64,000 bases of DNA, taken from Bisporella sp. PMI_857 (Eukaryota > Ascomycota > Leotiomycetes > Helotiales > Helotiaceae). How positions within the stretch are numbered: the first letter of the stretch is position 1; each line of letters begins with the position of its first letter. Position numbers and translations under genes: made by a program. The stretch lies in NCBI GenBank assembly GCA_021307315.1, contig JAJSPD010000099.1, positions 62,001 to 126,000 on the forward strand, in the 5' to 3' direction. This document shows, one piece after another, positions 11,407-23,847 of this stretch. The notes beneath the pieces are model-generated. The model had not been told where the DNA came from and searched no databases. It worked only from the letters and a program-made list of their open reading frames with translations.

Positions 11407-13789
11407 TTAGAATGCCATCTTACCAGTTTTGACTTTTGTTGGACGACCACTCTTGCGCAAACCGTATAATGTCCATTGAATCAGTTCCATGTCAGTCCCA
11501 GGCGCTCCCATGAATGAGACAACCAGTGGTAACTGCTCTTCTCTCTCGGTGATACGAGAATAATATGGTATTTGAGAAACTGGAGATGTGCTCATTGATA
11601 TCAGTAATGTAAATGGTATATTGACTTTCGAATTCAATTGAGGGATACTTACTTGGTATAGCCAGCTCAGGAGCTTCCAAAATGGCGGAGAGATATGTTG
11701 CACGGAGACCTGGAACATCGGGATTGCTATTTCCAGGATATTGGTCCCGATACCTTGGCAATGTTGTGTCGATATGTAGTGCGAAGACTCTGTTGTGAGA
11801 TCCGTTTGGATGATAATGATCCGTGAACCAAGTTTTGAAAACCGAGAGGCGACTTAGAATTTCCTGATGCTGTTCAACAGTTATTTCACGCCCCAAAGAC
11901 CTATCTAAAGTCAGGTTAAGATAGGATATGTGAATATGACTGAGTTCGTACCAGTACCACCTTACAACTTCCGTCACAAACGGACCATGGCCGTGAGCTT
12001 TCTTATACTCCTTCCTAAAGTCATCGAAAGAATGATATGCAGCATAGTACCAGCCATGGCGCGTTGTCTAAAAGAAAGAACTCAGTGTTAATATTTGCCA
12101 AGGAAAATGAGATACTTACATTGTAGAGATATTGTTGCAGATCCTTCTCCTCTACCGGAGCGGTTCTCTGCCAGTCTTCCTTGATGGACACTTTTCGGAA
12201 GGTACATCCTGTAGATAGCGCCATATCTCTGATAAGGTCGTCCATAGCTTGCACTTGCTCAGGCTGTCTCCCGGCACGAAATCACTGGGATAGAGGATTT
12301 CGAGTGGTTGTTCCGTCAAGGATTGATGCTTTTCCCCACTTTGTCGCAAGGTGGCCAGCACATCGGGAAATCTTTCTAGATCCCTCCCAAGCCACCCAGG
12401 CGTATCCATAACCGGCCAGGATTTCACCAAGCCCTTACTAGAAATCGAGTTGGTAGATGGCCGAAATCCAAAAATTCCAGTTTGGAGAGCAGGGATTCGA
12501 GCGCTTCCCGTGGCTGTGTCCACGTGAGTTCGAAACTCTCAGTAAGCCAGAAATATGAAAGCTCACTGTCACTACATATAGCAATATCTATCCAATCATA
12601 TGATGAGATAGCGGCAGCGCTTCCACCACTACTACCACCGGTTATCAAGTAGCCGTCGCCTCGGGGATTGAATGGGGCTTGATAATCGACACTTTGAGTT
12701 GGATGCTCCATCATAGCGAAGGAACTCAGATGCACTTTGCCAACAATGTGAGCGCCAGCATTTAATAAATTTGATACCACATCCGCGTGTCTTTCTTCAA
12801 TGGGATATGTTTTAAAGTATGCACGGTTGCCAAGGGATGTTCGTGTGCCTCTAATATGATAGTTGTCTTTAATAGCAAATCTCATCCCTTTGAGCGGGCT
12901 ATATTAAAGTCACTAATATTAGCGCCTGCGTAGAAAGATTGCCACCAACTCCGACTCTGCATTTAGCGGCCGGGGATATATTGATATCTTACCTGCGCGA
13001 AATATTTAGAATACTTGTAGTGGACGGTGTAAACGTTTCCGAGTACGACCTTGCGGGGACGGCAATTCCATGGCATCGGTAGCCATTACCAGCAGCATTT
13101 GTTTGCACAAAACTGCTGGCACTAGAGTTAACTATTCCTCCTGATGTTCCCATTTGTCCTAACAACTTATTATCACTGGCAGGCCATAGAGCTTGCACAA
13201 AAGCCAACTGGTAATCATCATAAATCTTCCAAACTGCATGAAGTTGGCCATTGTAAACACAATAGGGACCACTGTTGACATCCAAATGAGATTGGTATCT
13301 GACATTCAGAGTCTGCCAGTCTTCGAGTAATTTTTCTGCGTCGCTTGTGAGGTGTATGTCGTCAGATTCGACGCCACCAAACACAATTTCCTGTAGAAAT
13401 TTCGAGTTGAATACGTCGTCTAGGTCAAGATATTTAGTTCGCCATGTCAGGAGAGTACTGGCATCGATAGTCTGGCCCTTCTGTATTTGGAAATATGTCA
13501 CCAAAAAAGGCCCCTCGGGCGTATTGCTAATGTTGACGATGCCAGCCTCATGTTCATGTCAGCTTGGGTTAGACCAATCAATTAGGATACAGCCTATGGG
13601 TCTCACCGGTACAGGCCTTGCGAGGTAATAGTCGCTACCCAGTCGAAAGTTGATTGAAGCATCGACAGTTGCAGAGTCTCCCATCGGCATCATTGAAAGG
13701 TTGTTGAATATGGGTTGGGCGAGACCGACTGGCTTCAGCACGTGAGCTATGGACTCCAAATGCATCATCAAAGTAATTTGTAGCCGCAT
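11407..13789 (-). pseudogene. Amidase-signature enzyme, one-base frameshift (about 666 aa if restored)
   Basis: Seven exons: 13789-13607, 13546-12993, 12898-12567, 12513-12120, 12067-11952, 11900-11653, 11579-11407. Six introns of 51-94 bp have normal signals. The amidase core is clear: RFAIKDN (catalytic Lys), then [14 protein letters not shown] (Gly/Ser motif), [12 protein letters not shown] (nucleophile region) and TGIFGFRPS. The N-terminal ~250 residues are an extra domain, known in some mould amidases. Exon 4 needs one additional nucleotide near 12262 (DFVPGDSL to EQVQAMDDL) for all later exons to stay in phase, so the gene is broken or this is a sequence error. The 5' end is the least certain part. 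It is divergent from a second amidase gene. Substrate unknown. Confidence 0.75.
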
Positions 13790-14460
13790 GGCCTTGAATG
13801 ATAAAGAAAGGGACGTCGGTGGTATGCATTACTTTAGCTGAGGTGCCAACGAAATAATAAAACACTGCTAATGCCTCAGGCACTGACGATAACCGTCAAT
13901 ACCATGCATTCGGTTACACAGACACACCACTGCACATGCATCGGCACCATAGCCTTGTGTCAGGAATCGGCTTACATAAGTAGGCTAAGGAGCTAGAAAA
14001 TCTCTCACCTATATGTTACGACCAATAACTGTCAAGAATACAACCTTGCGGCCTAGATGGCGAGGGAAAGGCTCTATTATGAGGGTACTAAACTAAGGTA
14101 AGGAGGTGGGCTGGAGAGGATCTCTATTGGAAACAGGTCAGTGTCACGCTCCGCTAATCCCAATCAGGGATAGTATCGAGGGCCATGTTGCGGTGACGTG
14201 GTGGATCGTGGCAATTACCGTAGAGAATAGACCATCCGTAAAGCCTGTAATAGGCCCATGTGCTATTATTATCATACTCTCACAACCCCTCCAGTAAATC
14301 CCCTGGTTAATAGATCCTCTTTCCAACACTTTGCCTCGCCACAGGCTTCTTGTTATTAGGCTGGCAGGTACCTTCGGGCATATTTCATATTTCCCGATTG
14401 CGCTACCTCTCACAAACCTGCTTCACCCACAGAACCCAGACCGATGTGCTTGCGCCTGCC
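13790..14460. promoter_or_regulatory. Shared intergenic region between divergent amidase genes
   Basis: About 670 bp lies between the two opposed start codons. It holds no coding frame and should carry both promoters. I cannot point to a specific operator. Confidence 0.4.
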
Positions 14461-16462
14461 ATGTCGAAGAGTACGGTCGCAGTCAATCTCCTCACGGCGG
14501 ACGTGAAGCTGTTGAAGGATCTCCTTGAGAAAGGAACTCTAAAGAGTGGCGACCTCGTTGATCGCTATCTGGACCAGATCGACAAGCACGATGGCTATCT
14601 CCACGCCATGCTGTCTATAGCATCAAGGCAAAATCTACGAGCCATTGCTTCAGCTCTCGACGAGGAACGTAACTCTGGGAGACTAAGAGGTCCCCTGCAC
14701 GGAATACCAGTCATTATCAAGGTAGAGTTACACTTAGCGTTGTATGTTTTCGTTTTGGTGATTAACATTTTCAAGGGCAACATCGACACACGTCTTAGCC
14801 TGGGCATGAAGACATCAGCTGGCAGTTTTGCACTCCTCGATTCGAAGCCACGCGAGAATGCGCCCGTAGCTCAGAAGGTGAATTATCCATAGGTAACGCA
14901 GCGACTATAAATACATATCTGACTTTTCATTAAGCTTATCGATGCCGGTTTAATTATACTTGGGAAAGCAAATCTCAGTGTAAGAACTTTTTACCCATGC
15001 CCCTCATTTCAGTCGCTGACACAAGAAATTGATTTAGGAACTCTCGAATTTCAAGTGACATACTTTTTCAAGATGGTTCCCGATTTCGAAGATCTTCTGA
15101 CTGAGAACAGGGGCAAAGATCTCCCGAGCGGATGGTCGGCCGTTGGAGGCCAAGGCCAATCTCCTTACGTCCGTGGAGGAGTCCAACAAGATGATTCAAA
15201 AGATGGACACAGTGTAAATTGGCCCTGGAGAGTGTTGAAATTTATCTAATTACCGTTTTAGATGCCTTCGGGGTCTTCTTCTGGATCTGCAGCCGCTGTA
15301 GCAGCTGGTTATGCTCCGTTGTCAATTGGAACTGAGACCAATGGCTCTCTTGTTTGGCCTGCAAGCAGATGTTGCCTTTATTCGATCAAACCTACTATCG
15401 GGCTTATTTCTCAGAGCGGGATTGTTCCCGTCTCACATACCTGCGACTCTGCTGGCCCAATAGCTAAGACACCATACGACCTCGCACTCGTGCTTGATGA
15501 GTTTTTAGACGCCCCTCCGATACGGAGCTTTACCACCAGCTTAACACAATCTTGGCTAGGGATAGCAGTCGGAGTCCTTGACTACAAGAAGTGGTGGCAC
15601 GATGTCGGATTTCTGAAACCTGTTGAAGCTGCTACAATCCAAATGGCATGAGTCAAGAGCATAATTGGGGATCCACTTCTGGCTAACAGAAAGCTAGTAT
15701 GCCTCGTTTCAATCGGCATATGACAAGATAAAGGGATCTGCTAAAATCTTTGTTGAAGATGTACCTCTTGTCTCACTAGGAGACTTTGATCTCAATGGTC
15801 GAGATAGTTTACTGACTGTTCTACGTGAGAAAATTCCAAGGTCTTCTCGGACATGCTAACATTTCAAAAATTTTAGTTGCCGACTTCTACGCCGATTTTA
15901 ATCGTTATCTTCAGGGCCTTGAGTTCACTAGCCTAACCGACTTTGAGGCTCTGAGGGACTTCAAGATCGATGACAAAGCTCCGGTTGTATGGCCTCTAAG
16001 TTAGCATAAATTAGCCTTTCTACGCTTCAACTTGCTTACAAGCGTCTATTATAATAGATCATAACCAAGGACGAATTGAAGACGCTGCGTCTTTGAAACT
16101 TTCTCCCGGAGAATATGACGCCCACTTGCGGAATATCCGTGAAATTGGAAGAACGAGAGGAATTGACAAAGTGCTAAATCAATTCGGACTCGATGTGATT
16201 ATTGGACCAGCTGATAGCCAGCTGACCAAGATCGCTGCTGCAGCAGGTGAGATACCAGCTGGCAGATATGTTCATGCACCTGACTATTACAGGCTATCCG
16301 GTGGCGTCCCTACCTCTTGACTACCTCGAGTACAATGGAAGAGGATTCGGAATGGTTGCAATTGCAGGGGCCAATCAAGAGGCAAAGCTGTTCGAGGTCA
16401 TGAGTGCTTGGGATACTACCTTCAAGCCCGTAAAGCCTCCTCCCCTGCTTATCCAGAATTGA
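14461..16462 (+). CDS. Amidase-signature hydrolase (506 aa, ten exons)
   Basis: Exons: 14461-14721, 14776-14877, 14935-14979, 15038-15054, 15111-15213, 15262-15645, 15698-15824, 15877-15999, 16058-16246, 16293-16462; the phases agree and sum to 507 codons. The fold is recognisable in order: [16 protein letters not shown] (catalytic Lys region), [49 protein letters not shown] (cis-Ser region), [10 protein letters not shown] (Ser nucleophile region), [10 protein letters not shown], and the tail [13 protein letters not shown]...GFGMVAIAG. It hydrolyses a C-N amide bond; substrate unknown. Intron 6 (15646-15697) appears to use a GC donor (ATG|GCATGA...CTAG), and intron 8 a weak GTTAGC donor, so some transcripts may be missspliced. 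A Met follows GHS where the family usually has Ser. Confidence 0.85.
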
Positions 16463-17024
16463 CACAAGTGAGGAACCTCTAGCTGGGCGGAAGCCAGGTA
16501 TGATTCGGCTTGCTTGCATCCCGTTTGGCCGCCGGAAGCTGCAGCGTGATTTGTTTTTGGGTTTTTTGGGTTCTTCTGTTATGAAGGAAGGTATTTTGGC
16601 TACTTTATTGCAGGAAGTTTTTACAACGATCTTTTCTTGAGTGAAATCTGAAGCACAAGTCCGCCTTTGATTCATAATAATCGGTCTACGAATTTCAAAA
16701 GTTGCGGTAAAACGCTTAGAAAATTAGTTTTTGTTTGAACGTGATTTCTAAGTAGTTGATCCATTCAAATTACTTGATTCAACCTTTTCCTCGCCTCTTG
16801 GTTGCTGTGTGGTTTCATTATCTGGTCATCAAAGCGGTTCCGCTGGACACTGTCAGCAGACTCTCCCTTACTGGAACTTATCTCTGTTCTTTTAGCAGTC
16901 CAAGAGGACACGAAATGCAACTACAGATGCAACTTGCTCCAAACTCAACTCAGAATTTGCAATCCGCACTAGAAGCTAGGTAAATATCGAAATGAATCGG
17001 TACCGTAGACAGGTTAGCGCACGA
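16463..17024. other. Convergent intergenic region
   Basis: Between the 3' ends of the amidase and the NLR gene. A 75-codon frame at 16756-16983 has no recognisable feature. Confidence 0.4.
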
Positions 17025-20000
17025 TCACCGCCCCCATACATGAACATATCTATCGAAATCCTTCAAGACCAAATCGATTTTTTTATTCGTCGACCTGCTT
17101 GACTGTTGGTAAAGGGAATATGCCTGGTCAAGGCAAGCTTTGGAGGTTTCGCTTTCGCCTAGCTGCTCTAGAACAATACTTTTCAGAAAAGCCACCCGTC
17201 CTTTTTCGGGAGTGTAACACAAGTGTCTATCAAATATTTTAAGGGCCTGGTCAAGCAGCTCGCTGACAAACCAATTAGCTTTTGAACCCCTAACACATGA
17301 ATACAATGCCGCGATGAACTTACACAGCTTCTGGTAGTTTTCCTATTCGAGAGTAGTGCTCCGCCACCTTGAAACAAGAATTGCCTGTACGGTGATGATT
17401 TTTTCCGACGGTTTCCTTGAAATGCAAGAGCGCACGTTTATGGAATTCCAGGCCCTCCTGAAGAAGTCCTTGAGAACGTCTAACATTGCCCAGGCAATGA
17501 AGAATTCGACCAGTGCTGGATAATCAGATCTAAATTTGTGTATTGCAAAACAAACCGAGTTAGACTTACATCATTGACTGACGGTCATTAGGTCCCAGGA
17601 GTTCTTCCCTTTCCTTGAGTGCTCGTTCCAGTAACTTTGCTGCTTCGGTCTGGTCCTCCATGAGCCATTTTGTCAAACCGAGGTTTGTCAATGCTAGACT
17701 TCTTGCGAGTTTGGAATTCTTAGGATCAGGGAGCTTCTCTGCTTCTTCTAAAGCCTGCTTAAAGTTTGTGGTCGCATTTTCGTAATCTCCCATCATTGTG
17801 TAGCTCATTCCCAAGTTGAAGAACGAGCTTGTAAGTCGTGAATCGGCTACGTTAATTTTGCCCCTTTGCTTGTCCTGTAGCATATTATTGTAGACTTTGA
17901 AATGATGCAACGCAGTATCAGCATCATTATATTCTGTAGCTGCTCCTGCAATATTGTTATGTGTCTCCGCGAGAAGGAAATACCCTCTGCCTTCGTCTTG
18001 TGTAGTAGAAATAGGAGACAGTTCCTGATGCTGCTTCGTACTGATGACGTGCTCCACATTTGTTTGTGCGGTTTGGTAGCATTTGAGGGCTTCTGGCGTG
18101 TAGCCACGTTCCTGAAAATACCTGTGAATTCAAGCTCGTTAACTATCGAGTTTGTTCTACTTGAGAGCTTTACATACCAACCTAATTCATTCAGCAATGT
18201 CGCAAAATTCAGATTGTTGATCCATCTCGATTTTAAGGCTCTACCGGCTCGGAGATAATGCTCTTTCAGCCTCAGGATATGTGGCGCCAGCAATTCGCAG
18301 TCTTTCCAGCGAGCCACGTGATGGCGAACACCAGATTCTGCTGGCGGCCACATGGACCATAGAACTTCAACTGCAGCTGAGAAGACAATCGTTGCTCTAT
18401 CTGGTTGCATCTTGGCTCTGGCGCCATCCTGGATGAGCCGATGAATGGTTAAGTTGGACGCTGATCGATCATTCCTGATTAGTGAAGATTTCAATAACTC
18501 ACTTCGAGCATCTTGATATGCAGTCACCGTTTTGGGGTAGTCCGGAAGTTGCACTTCTCCCACAACTCCGACCAGATACTTCTCAGGTATACCGTCAGGA
18601 TCAAGAAAAGCCATTATATCCAGTAGCCCAGAACTACATCCCAGTTCCTCCAAGGCCCAGACTGACGCAAGTGTATAGCCGTAATTCGTGCGCTTGTGGC
18701 TCGGCTCGAGAGAAAGGCTGAAAAGTGTACCATGGGTTTCTTCCTCTTCGTATCTGTTCAGAAAATCGGCGAATGAGAGGCTCTGTCGAATCATTACTCC
18801 TGCCATTTGAGTGAGCGCAAGCGGCATTCCTCCAAGTTTATCAGCTACTAGACTGCTCAGCCCTTCCTCTTCAGAATTATTCTCGCGCCAAGTCAGCTTT
18901 AACAAAAGCTCTGCGGAATCTTTGTTGCTCAGAGGCGGCAGATCTATGCCATCTTTGATCTGATAAAAGGGTGTTTTTGCTAGAGTGTCTCGACTAGTAA
19001 TGAGAATTGAGCCACTACTTCCTGTCGGAGGCCAAAATTCGGAGAGCAAGTCAGCGCTTCGAACATTGTCAAAGATTAAAAGCCACGCCACCTCGTTATC
19101 GGATTTGATATCGGCTCTGTTGTAGGATCTCACAGGATTCGCCAGCCAGCCTTTAACGAGTTCACGAGTTACAACTTGATCTCTAGCATCCGCAGTGCCT
19201 TCCAAGACAAGCCCAAGGCCATCAGCAAGGCGACTGAACTCATCAGCTAGTGTTGTCGCTTCTTCAGCATGAACCCAAAATATTGCCTCGTACATGTCCA
19301 TATGAGTAATGGCATATTCGTTCGCCACCTGTGTTTTACCCATTCCACCTGGCCCACAGAGGGCAAAGGTCTTAAGGTCCTTTTTGACGGCCCCCAACTG
19401 ATCTACTGGTGCCAAAAACTCGTCAATCATGGCTAGAACATCCCACCGTCCATAGAAGTCTCTGTTTCTAGAGCTTGCAATCATATGGCAGGGAAGAGTA
19501 GGGTCTCTTTTAGTCGTTGAGAAGTCTGACAGATTCGCGAGAGGATACTTCCGTGAATCGCTAACTGCAATAGTTGCTTGGTTGCTCAGTTCATTATTAC
19601 TGACCCCTGTATCTGCGTTCCAAAATCGATCGGCCGCGTCATGGTTTGCGATGGCAGATTCGTCTAGAACGGATGGAGGCGGATCTATACAAGTTAGTTA
19701 CACCGTAATGCAAAGTTTGGGTTTTACAACCTTCTCGGAGCTCTCTGGCAATGCGTGACAGAGCTATAGCCACTGCCTGCCGGATACATCTCTCTATCTG
19801 ATTGCTAGACGCCACATTACAAATGTCAAGATGACTAGCTTGCACTTCGATGAATTCTTCAAGACGAGAGTAGATTTTGCAACCATCTTTAGGCACAATC
19901 TGGTCATTAACTTGTTAGTAATTTCCATGTTGAACCTCTTATCAAGAACTGACCAATGCTCTAGATGATCTAACAAAGAGGCTCTTTATAGCTACGTCCT

Positions 20001-20663
20001 TCGTCTCGCAAAGAGTCAAAATAGGAAGATTATTCGCGACTCCTTCGAAGCGTAAACATAAGTTTGCCAATCGCTTCGCATCGTCAACACTCGTAGGATT
20101 CCCCCGCTTGTGATAGCCACGAGTCCCAACAAGTAGTTGCAGTTGATTCCACTCTTTCGGTTCATCCGACTTTGAGTGGGGTGTAGCAATGGCTATAAAT
20201 GCGGCTGTTGCACGAACCACATCTTTGAAGTCTGTTGTCCTTTCAAGTGCAATCGTAAGGCACTACAAAATTCAGTCCGCTGTTGCCAAAACCACCTGGC
20301 AAGATTTTACCTGCTTCACTATGATTCCTCCTAAGCTATGAGCTATGAATATAATTGCGCAGTGCCAAAACTATTTTGGGATCAGCGCTTCGCATATTTT
20401 TGAGTTTGAAAGAGGTTTTGACAAACCTCATCTCTAGTATTAAGCAGCACGAGTAGGTCTTCAAGCAACCCTAAGCCCCTATCAAGAATATTAATCCAAA
20501 GCTGCGAGTCTATATCGGGTCCCAATCCATGGTGAAAATAGTATACACTGGGTGATGGTAGTACATCGTGCGGTAGAAAATGGTCCCATGTTTGACCTTT
20601 GCCTTCAAACCATGCACCTGGGGAAGCAGTGCCTATACCCGGCACCACTATCACGCTGCTCAT
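17025..20663 (-). CDS. NLR receptor: alpha/beta hydrolase - NB-ARC - TPR (1096 aa)
   Basis: Eight exons on the minus strand: 20663-20427, 20370-20311, 20262-19954, 19899-19731, 19684-18178, 18121-17570, 17515-17324, 17289-17025. Every phase fits and the sum is 1097 codons with no lesion. Residues 1-230 form a lipase/esterase-like domain: MSSVIVVPGIG, then FIAHSLGGIIVKQ with the nucleophile Ser near 91, then IAIATPHS. The NB-ARC follows: CGPGGMGKTQ (P-loop Lys near 375), WLLIFDNV (Walker B, near 460), GSILITSRD, and GGMPLALTQMAG (GLPL motif). From about residue 700, TPR helices run to the C-terminus (FNLGMSYTMMGDYENA, LTNLGLTKWLMEDQTEA). Fungal NLRs of this layout are allorecognition or death sensors; the enzymatic N-terminus would be the effector. 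Divergent from the CmcJ-like gene, 618 bp apart. Confidence 0.9.
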
Positions 20664-21281
20664 AGTTTTAGAATTTTACTGTACATGAGAGCGCACAGTT
20701 GCTTACAGCGACTCGGGGGAAGCATGTGAGCGTACCTCCCTAAGGTCTGGATGAGGGAAACCTATTCCCATTGCGACAAGAGATTGGCTGAAACAACTTG
20801 ACGGACTGCGGGATGCACAACTATCGGGAACGATGACCTTTTGGGGATCAAAGATAACCGTATCCCTAAGTGTCTGCCGATAACAGCTGATTCACCTTTA
20901 TTGTTCGAATATGTTGTAACCAGCAGCTGCCCGATAGATGTGGGTGATTGTGCCCAATAGGGTGCTTGTTACTGGGGAAACTTCGGAATCAAAAACGATT
21001 GCCCCGCCTTACACCTATGGAGTCGGGCGTCGCACACAATGACCCCACACCAACAGCCTACGAAGTATGAGAAGCTTCCGTACCAGTGCTAATAGCCAAT
21101 TAATACCTAAAGGGTCCTCAATTAAGTGCCATGCATGGGGATGGTCAGCTGCGTGCCTGCAGTTATATGGGAGCGTGTTTTGGTTCCGCTGGTTATCCAG
21201 TTCATTTTGGAGCTTCATTATTTGAGCGATCAATTGCTGCATTTTGCCCAGATTACAGTTGAGTCGCGCTCCTGGGTCTAA
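20664..21281. promoter_or_regulatory. Divergent promoter region, NLR / CmcJ-like gene
   Basis: A 618 bp gap between opposed ATG codons. An antisense frame at 21015-21614 overlaps the oxygenase gene and is not called. No particular binding site can be assigned. Confidence 0.4.
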
Positions 21282-22343
21282 ATGAAGGAACAAAATATAG
21301 TAACGTCTATTTGCTGCCTGGATAGACTTGAGCTCTATCAATGGGAGAAACCATACGAGATGCGTTTTATTCCTCCCGATGGCTTTCCTCGAAAAAATCT
21401 TCAGATATCGAAGTATGAAGGTATTCCAGTTAGGGATATAAGAGGCCAGGAGAAAACTCTTTCCATTGAGAAAAATGGCTTTGTTGTGATGGAGTTGGAA
21501 GCGCCTATGACCGTGGAAGACTTCAGTGACAGAGAGGCAATCAGATCTCGGTACTTGCCCAAGGTTGCAGAGAGTCTGAAGGAATTTCTTGGCGCTAGTC
21601 GAGTGCAAGTTCACGACTACGTGGTATTCTCCTGTTTCAGTTGAAAATGAGCCTTTATTGAATGTGTCGTTGAATCAATCATTAGGTCCGTAAGAGCCAT
21701 ACCCTATTTCCCATCTCAACTGGCAAACCATACGAGTGGGAACAGCCAGCGACTCTACTTCACATTGGCAAGATGCATATTCAGTACTTTGCAATTGGCT
21801 ACTTGACTAACTAGTGCAAGACTCCACTCCGGAAGGAACTTTGGATATCCTACAAAAGATTAACAAAGACGCGGATAACTTGACCACGAAGAGATATCAG
21901 TACATCACGTAAGTTTCTCTATTCATATTTTAGTTTGCGATTCGCTAATAGTCTGTGATCAATAGCGTCTGGAAGCCACTACGAGGGCCAGTCAAAAAGT
22001 GGCCGTTGATGATGGTCGACAATTCCACCGTTGATCCAAAGTCGGACCTGCAAGCTAGAGATATGGTCTATTATGACACTGTCATTGATACCAATCTAGT
22101 CTATAAATCTGACGCCTATAAATTCATGTACCTGAGCGATCAGAAGAGTACCGAAACTTGGGTGATTTTACAAACGGATTCTAGAGGACTGAACGGTATT
22201 CTTATCTTTTCAACGGAGGTTACCTCGGTTTGCTGATCTCACTAGGTACACCTCACACGGCATTTCACCATCCTTATGCGAAAGAATCGGATCCACCGCG
22301 AGAAAGCATTGAGGTCAGGACTTTGGTATTTTATGACGATTGA
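21282..22343 (+). CDS. CmcJ/AsaB-like oxygenase-family protein (281 aa)
   Basis: Five exons: 21282-21623, 21686-21767, 21815-21908, 21966-22195, 22246-22343, giving 282 codons, the normal family size. Family landmarks in order: [17 protein letters not shown] at the N-terminus, [47 protein letters not shown], an aspartate-containing [24 protein letters not shown], and the terminal [11 protein letters not shown] plus [14 protein letters not shown]. This family (7-alpha-cephem methoxylase P8 chain, AsaB, GA4-desaturase-like) is linked to oxidation steps in secondary metabolism. Intron 2 (21768-21814) uses a GC donor (ATTG|GCAAGA) with branch TTGACTAAC and acceptor CTAG; without removing it the frame hits TAG. 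In the family a His-x-Asp would be expected; here it reads HIVQDS. Substrate unknown. Confidence 0.85.
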
Positions 22344-22727
22344 TGCTCTGGACTATACACGCTTTTGCAAGTGGGCGAAGAAGCCTGTTGCAGGAGAAGA
22401 ACTGAGTGTGAATAAGATGTAATAGGCAGATGTGCAAAATTTGCTTGCAAATTTGAATTCCTTCACGGCACGAGATAGTATATGGAAGACTTGACTTATA
22501 TTCTGGTAAAGACTGTGGCCATCGTACAGTAAACAAAACATAATGAACTCATTTCTAGTTAATTCTTCCACGCAGAACGAGACCATCATCTCATAGATAA
22601 ATCTCTAAAATCACGCATTGGCTTGAGCAATTTCGTCTTATCTCTTTGAATTGTAAGCCTGCTTCTGTACATAAAATTTAGCTTGTGCTTGAGTTTTTTT
22701 CACTCCAACTCGTCATACCTTTTCAGT
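22344..22727. other. Intergenic, nothing recognised
   Basis: AT-rich 3' flank of the oxygenase gene; only short antisense frames. Confidence 0.4.
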
Positions 22728-22979
22728 CTACTTGGGCGTTTCAGTGAGACTTTCGCCCTCACTTGGGCCATTTTTCTCGCCTTTTTCAGTGTCATAAATC
22801 ACCTCGCCACCACCATCGCCGGCTGATTGACCACCGTTAAATATCATAGAGCCTTCTGGGTAGAAATTGGCTCTGCCCTCAACATGCCCGACCCTAACCC
22901 CAGCTTCTGCACACTTGGCCATATACTCCACCACAGTACTATTTAACTTCCATGGCTGGATCTGAGCTGAATGGGTCAT
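22728..22979 (-). CDS. Small hypothetical protein (83 aa)
   Basis: A single ATG-headed frame. The product is compact and has a plausible composition: MTHSAQIQPWKLNSTVVEYM, then a segment rich in Gly (NGGQSAGDGGGE), and an acidic, Ser/Pro tail. I recognise no domain. It stands alone, about 390 bp beyond the 3' end of the oxygenase gene on the opposite strand. It could be a real small gene or chance. Confidence 0.4.
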   Translation of the reverse strand: MTHSAQIQPWKLNSTVVEYMAKCAEAGVRVGHVEGRANFYPEGSMIFNGGQSAGDGGGEVIYDTEKGEKNGPSEGESLTETPK

Positions 22980-23847
22980 GATGATAGCTGTTGCTCAGAA
23001 TGAAATGCCTGAAGGAGCTTAGACGGAAGTTAATTCGGTCAAATTTAGAGTTGTACTTTTGTGTAGTTCGCCTTAATTCTGTTACTAGGTCAATCTAACG
23101 GGTTTGCTTCGAAAGATATTAGTTGCGTTCTTAAAGATAAACAAAATATTTAGCAGCTGGTGGGGCTTCTGCAATTCAAATTCGGGTGACGCTGCAGTTG
23201 CACAGTTACGCAGTTGCACAGTTACGCAGTTGCACAGTTACGCAGTTGCACAGTTGCACAGTTGCCGAAACTTCGCCGTCGTCGATGCCGTGGCAACCTC
23301 TCACTGGACACCTGCCGCTAATGACCGCTGCATGAGGCTTCATTCGGTAGGTTCACTATATTGTAGCCTCCCTGAGCAGATATTATCGCTCAGATTCGGG
23401 CTGGGTGGGCAGACTATGATTGGCATCAATAGCAAAAACAAAACCGGACCGTGACAGTTATGAACACAATGTTCAATACCGTTTTGGTATGGCATCTGAT
23501 CCTAAAGTGACAAAATGTTCAATTGAATGTTCAATAAAGTTCAGACCGGTCTCACAACAGGACTGCTGCGACAACAGGAATACTGCGAAAACCCGTTTTA
23601 CAAGGACCCCTCCTAGGCGCCTGTAGACTGTAATCTGCAGGTGCTATCATGGCATGAGAGCCAGATAAATTCCTTGAACCTGGTTTCGAGTTGGCCAGTC
23701 GTTCTCTCTCTTTGTTGCATGCGCAAGTTGGCATGTGCGTGTTCCAATATGTCTAGAGTTGACAGGCGCCCCAAACCTCACGTTTCGCGGAATGGTCCGG
23801 ACAGTGAGTGACGCGCTCCCAAACTCTCCGATTATTCAATTAATTAA
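22980..23847. other. Intergenic region with minisatellite
   Basis: No supported gene. The open frame at 23104-23454 is produced by the 16 bp repeat described separately. Confidence 0.45.
23194..23265. repeat. 16 bp minisatellite
   Basis: The unit GCAGTTGCACAGTTAC is repeated three times exactly and then decays into shorter GCACAGTT units. It produces an artificial AQL/HS-rich translation. Confidence 0.9.

Noticed and set aside
13547..13606. Stop codon in the N-terminal part of the left amidase
   Set aside because: A 60 bp intron (GTGAGA ... CATGAG) removes it in phase.
23194..23265. Possible CRISPR-like array
   Set aside because: Units are 16 bp head-to-tail without spacers: a minisatellite in a eukaryotic genome.
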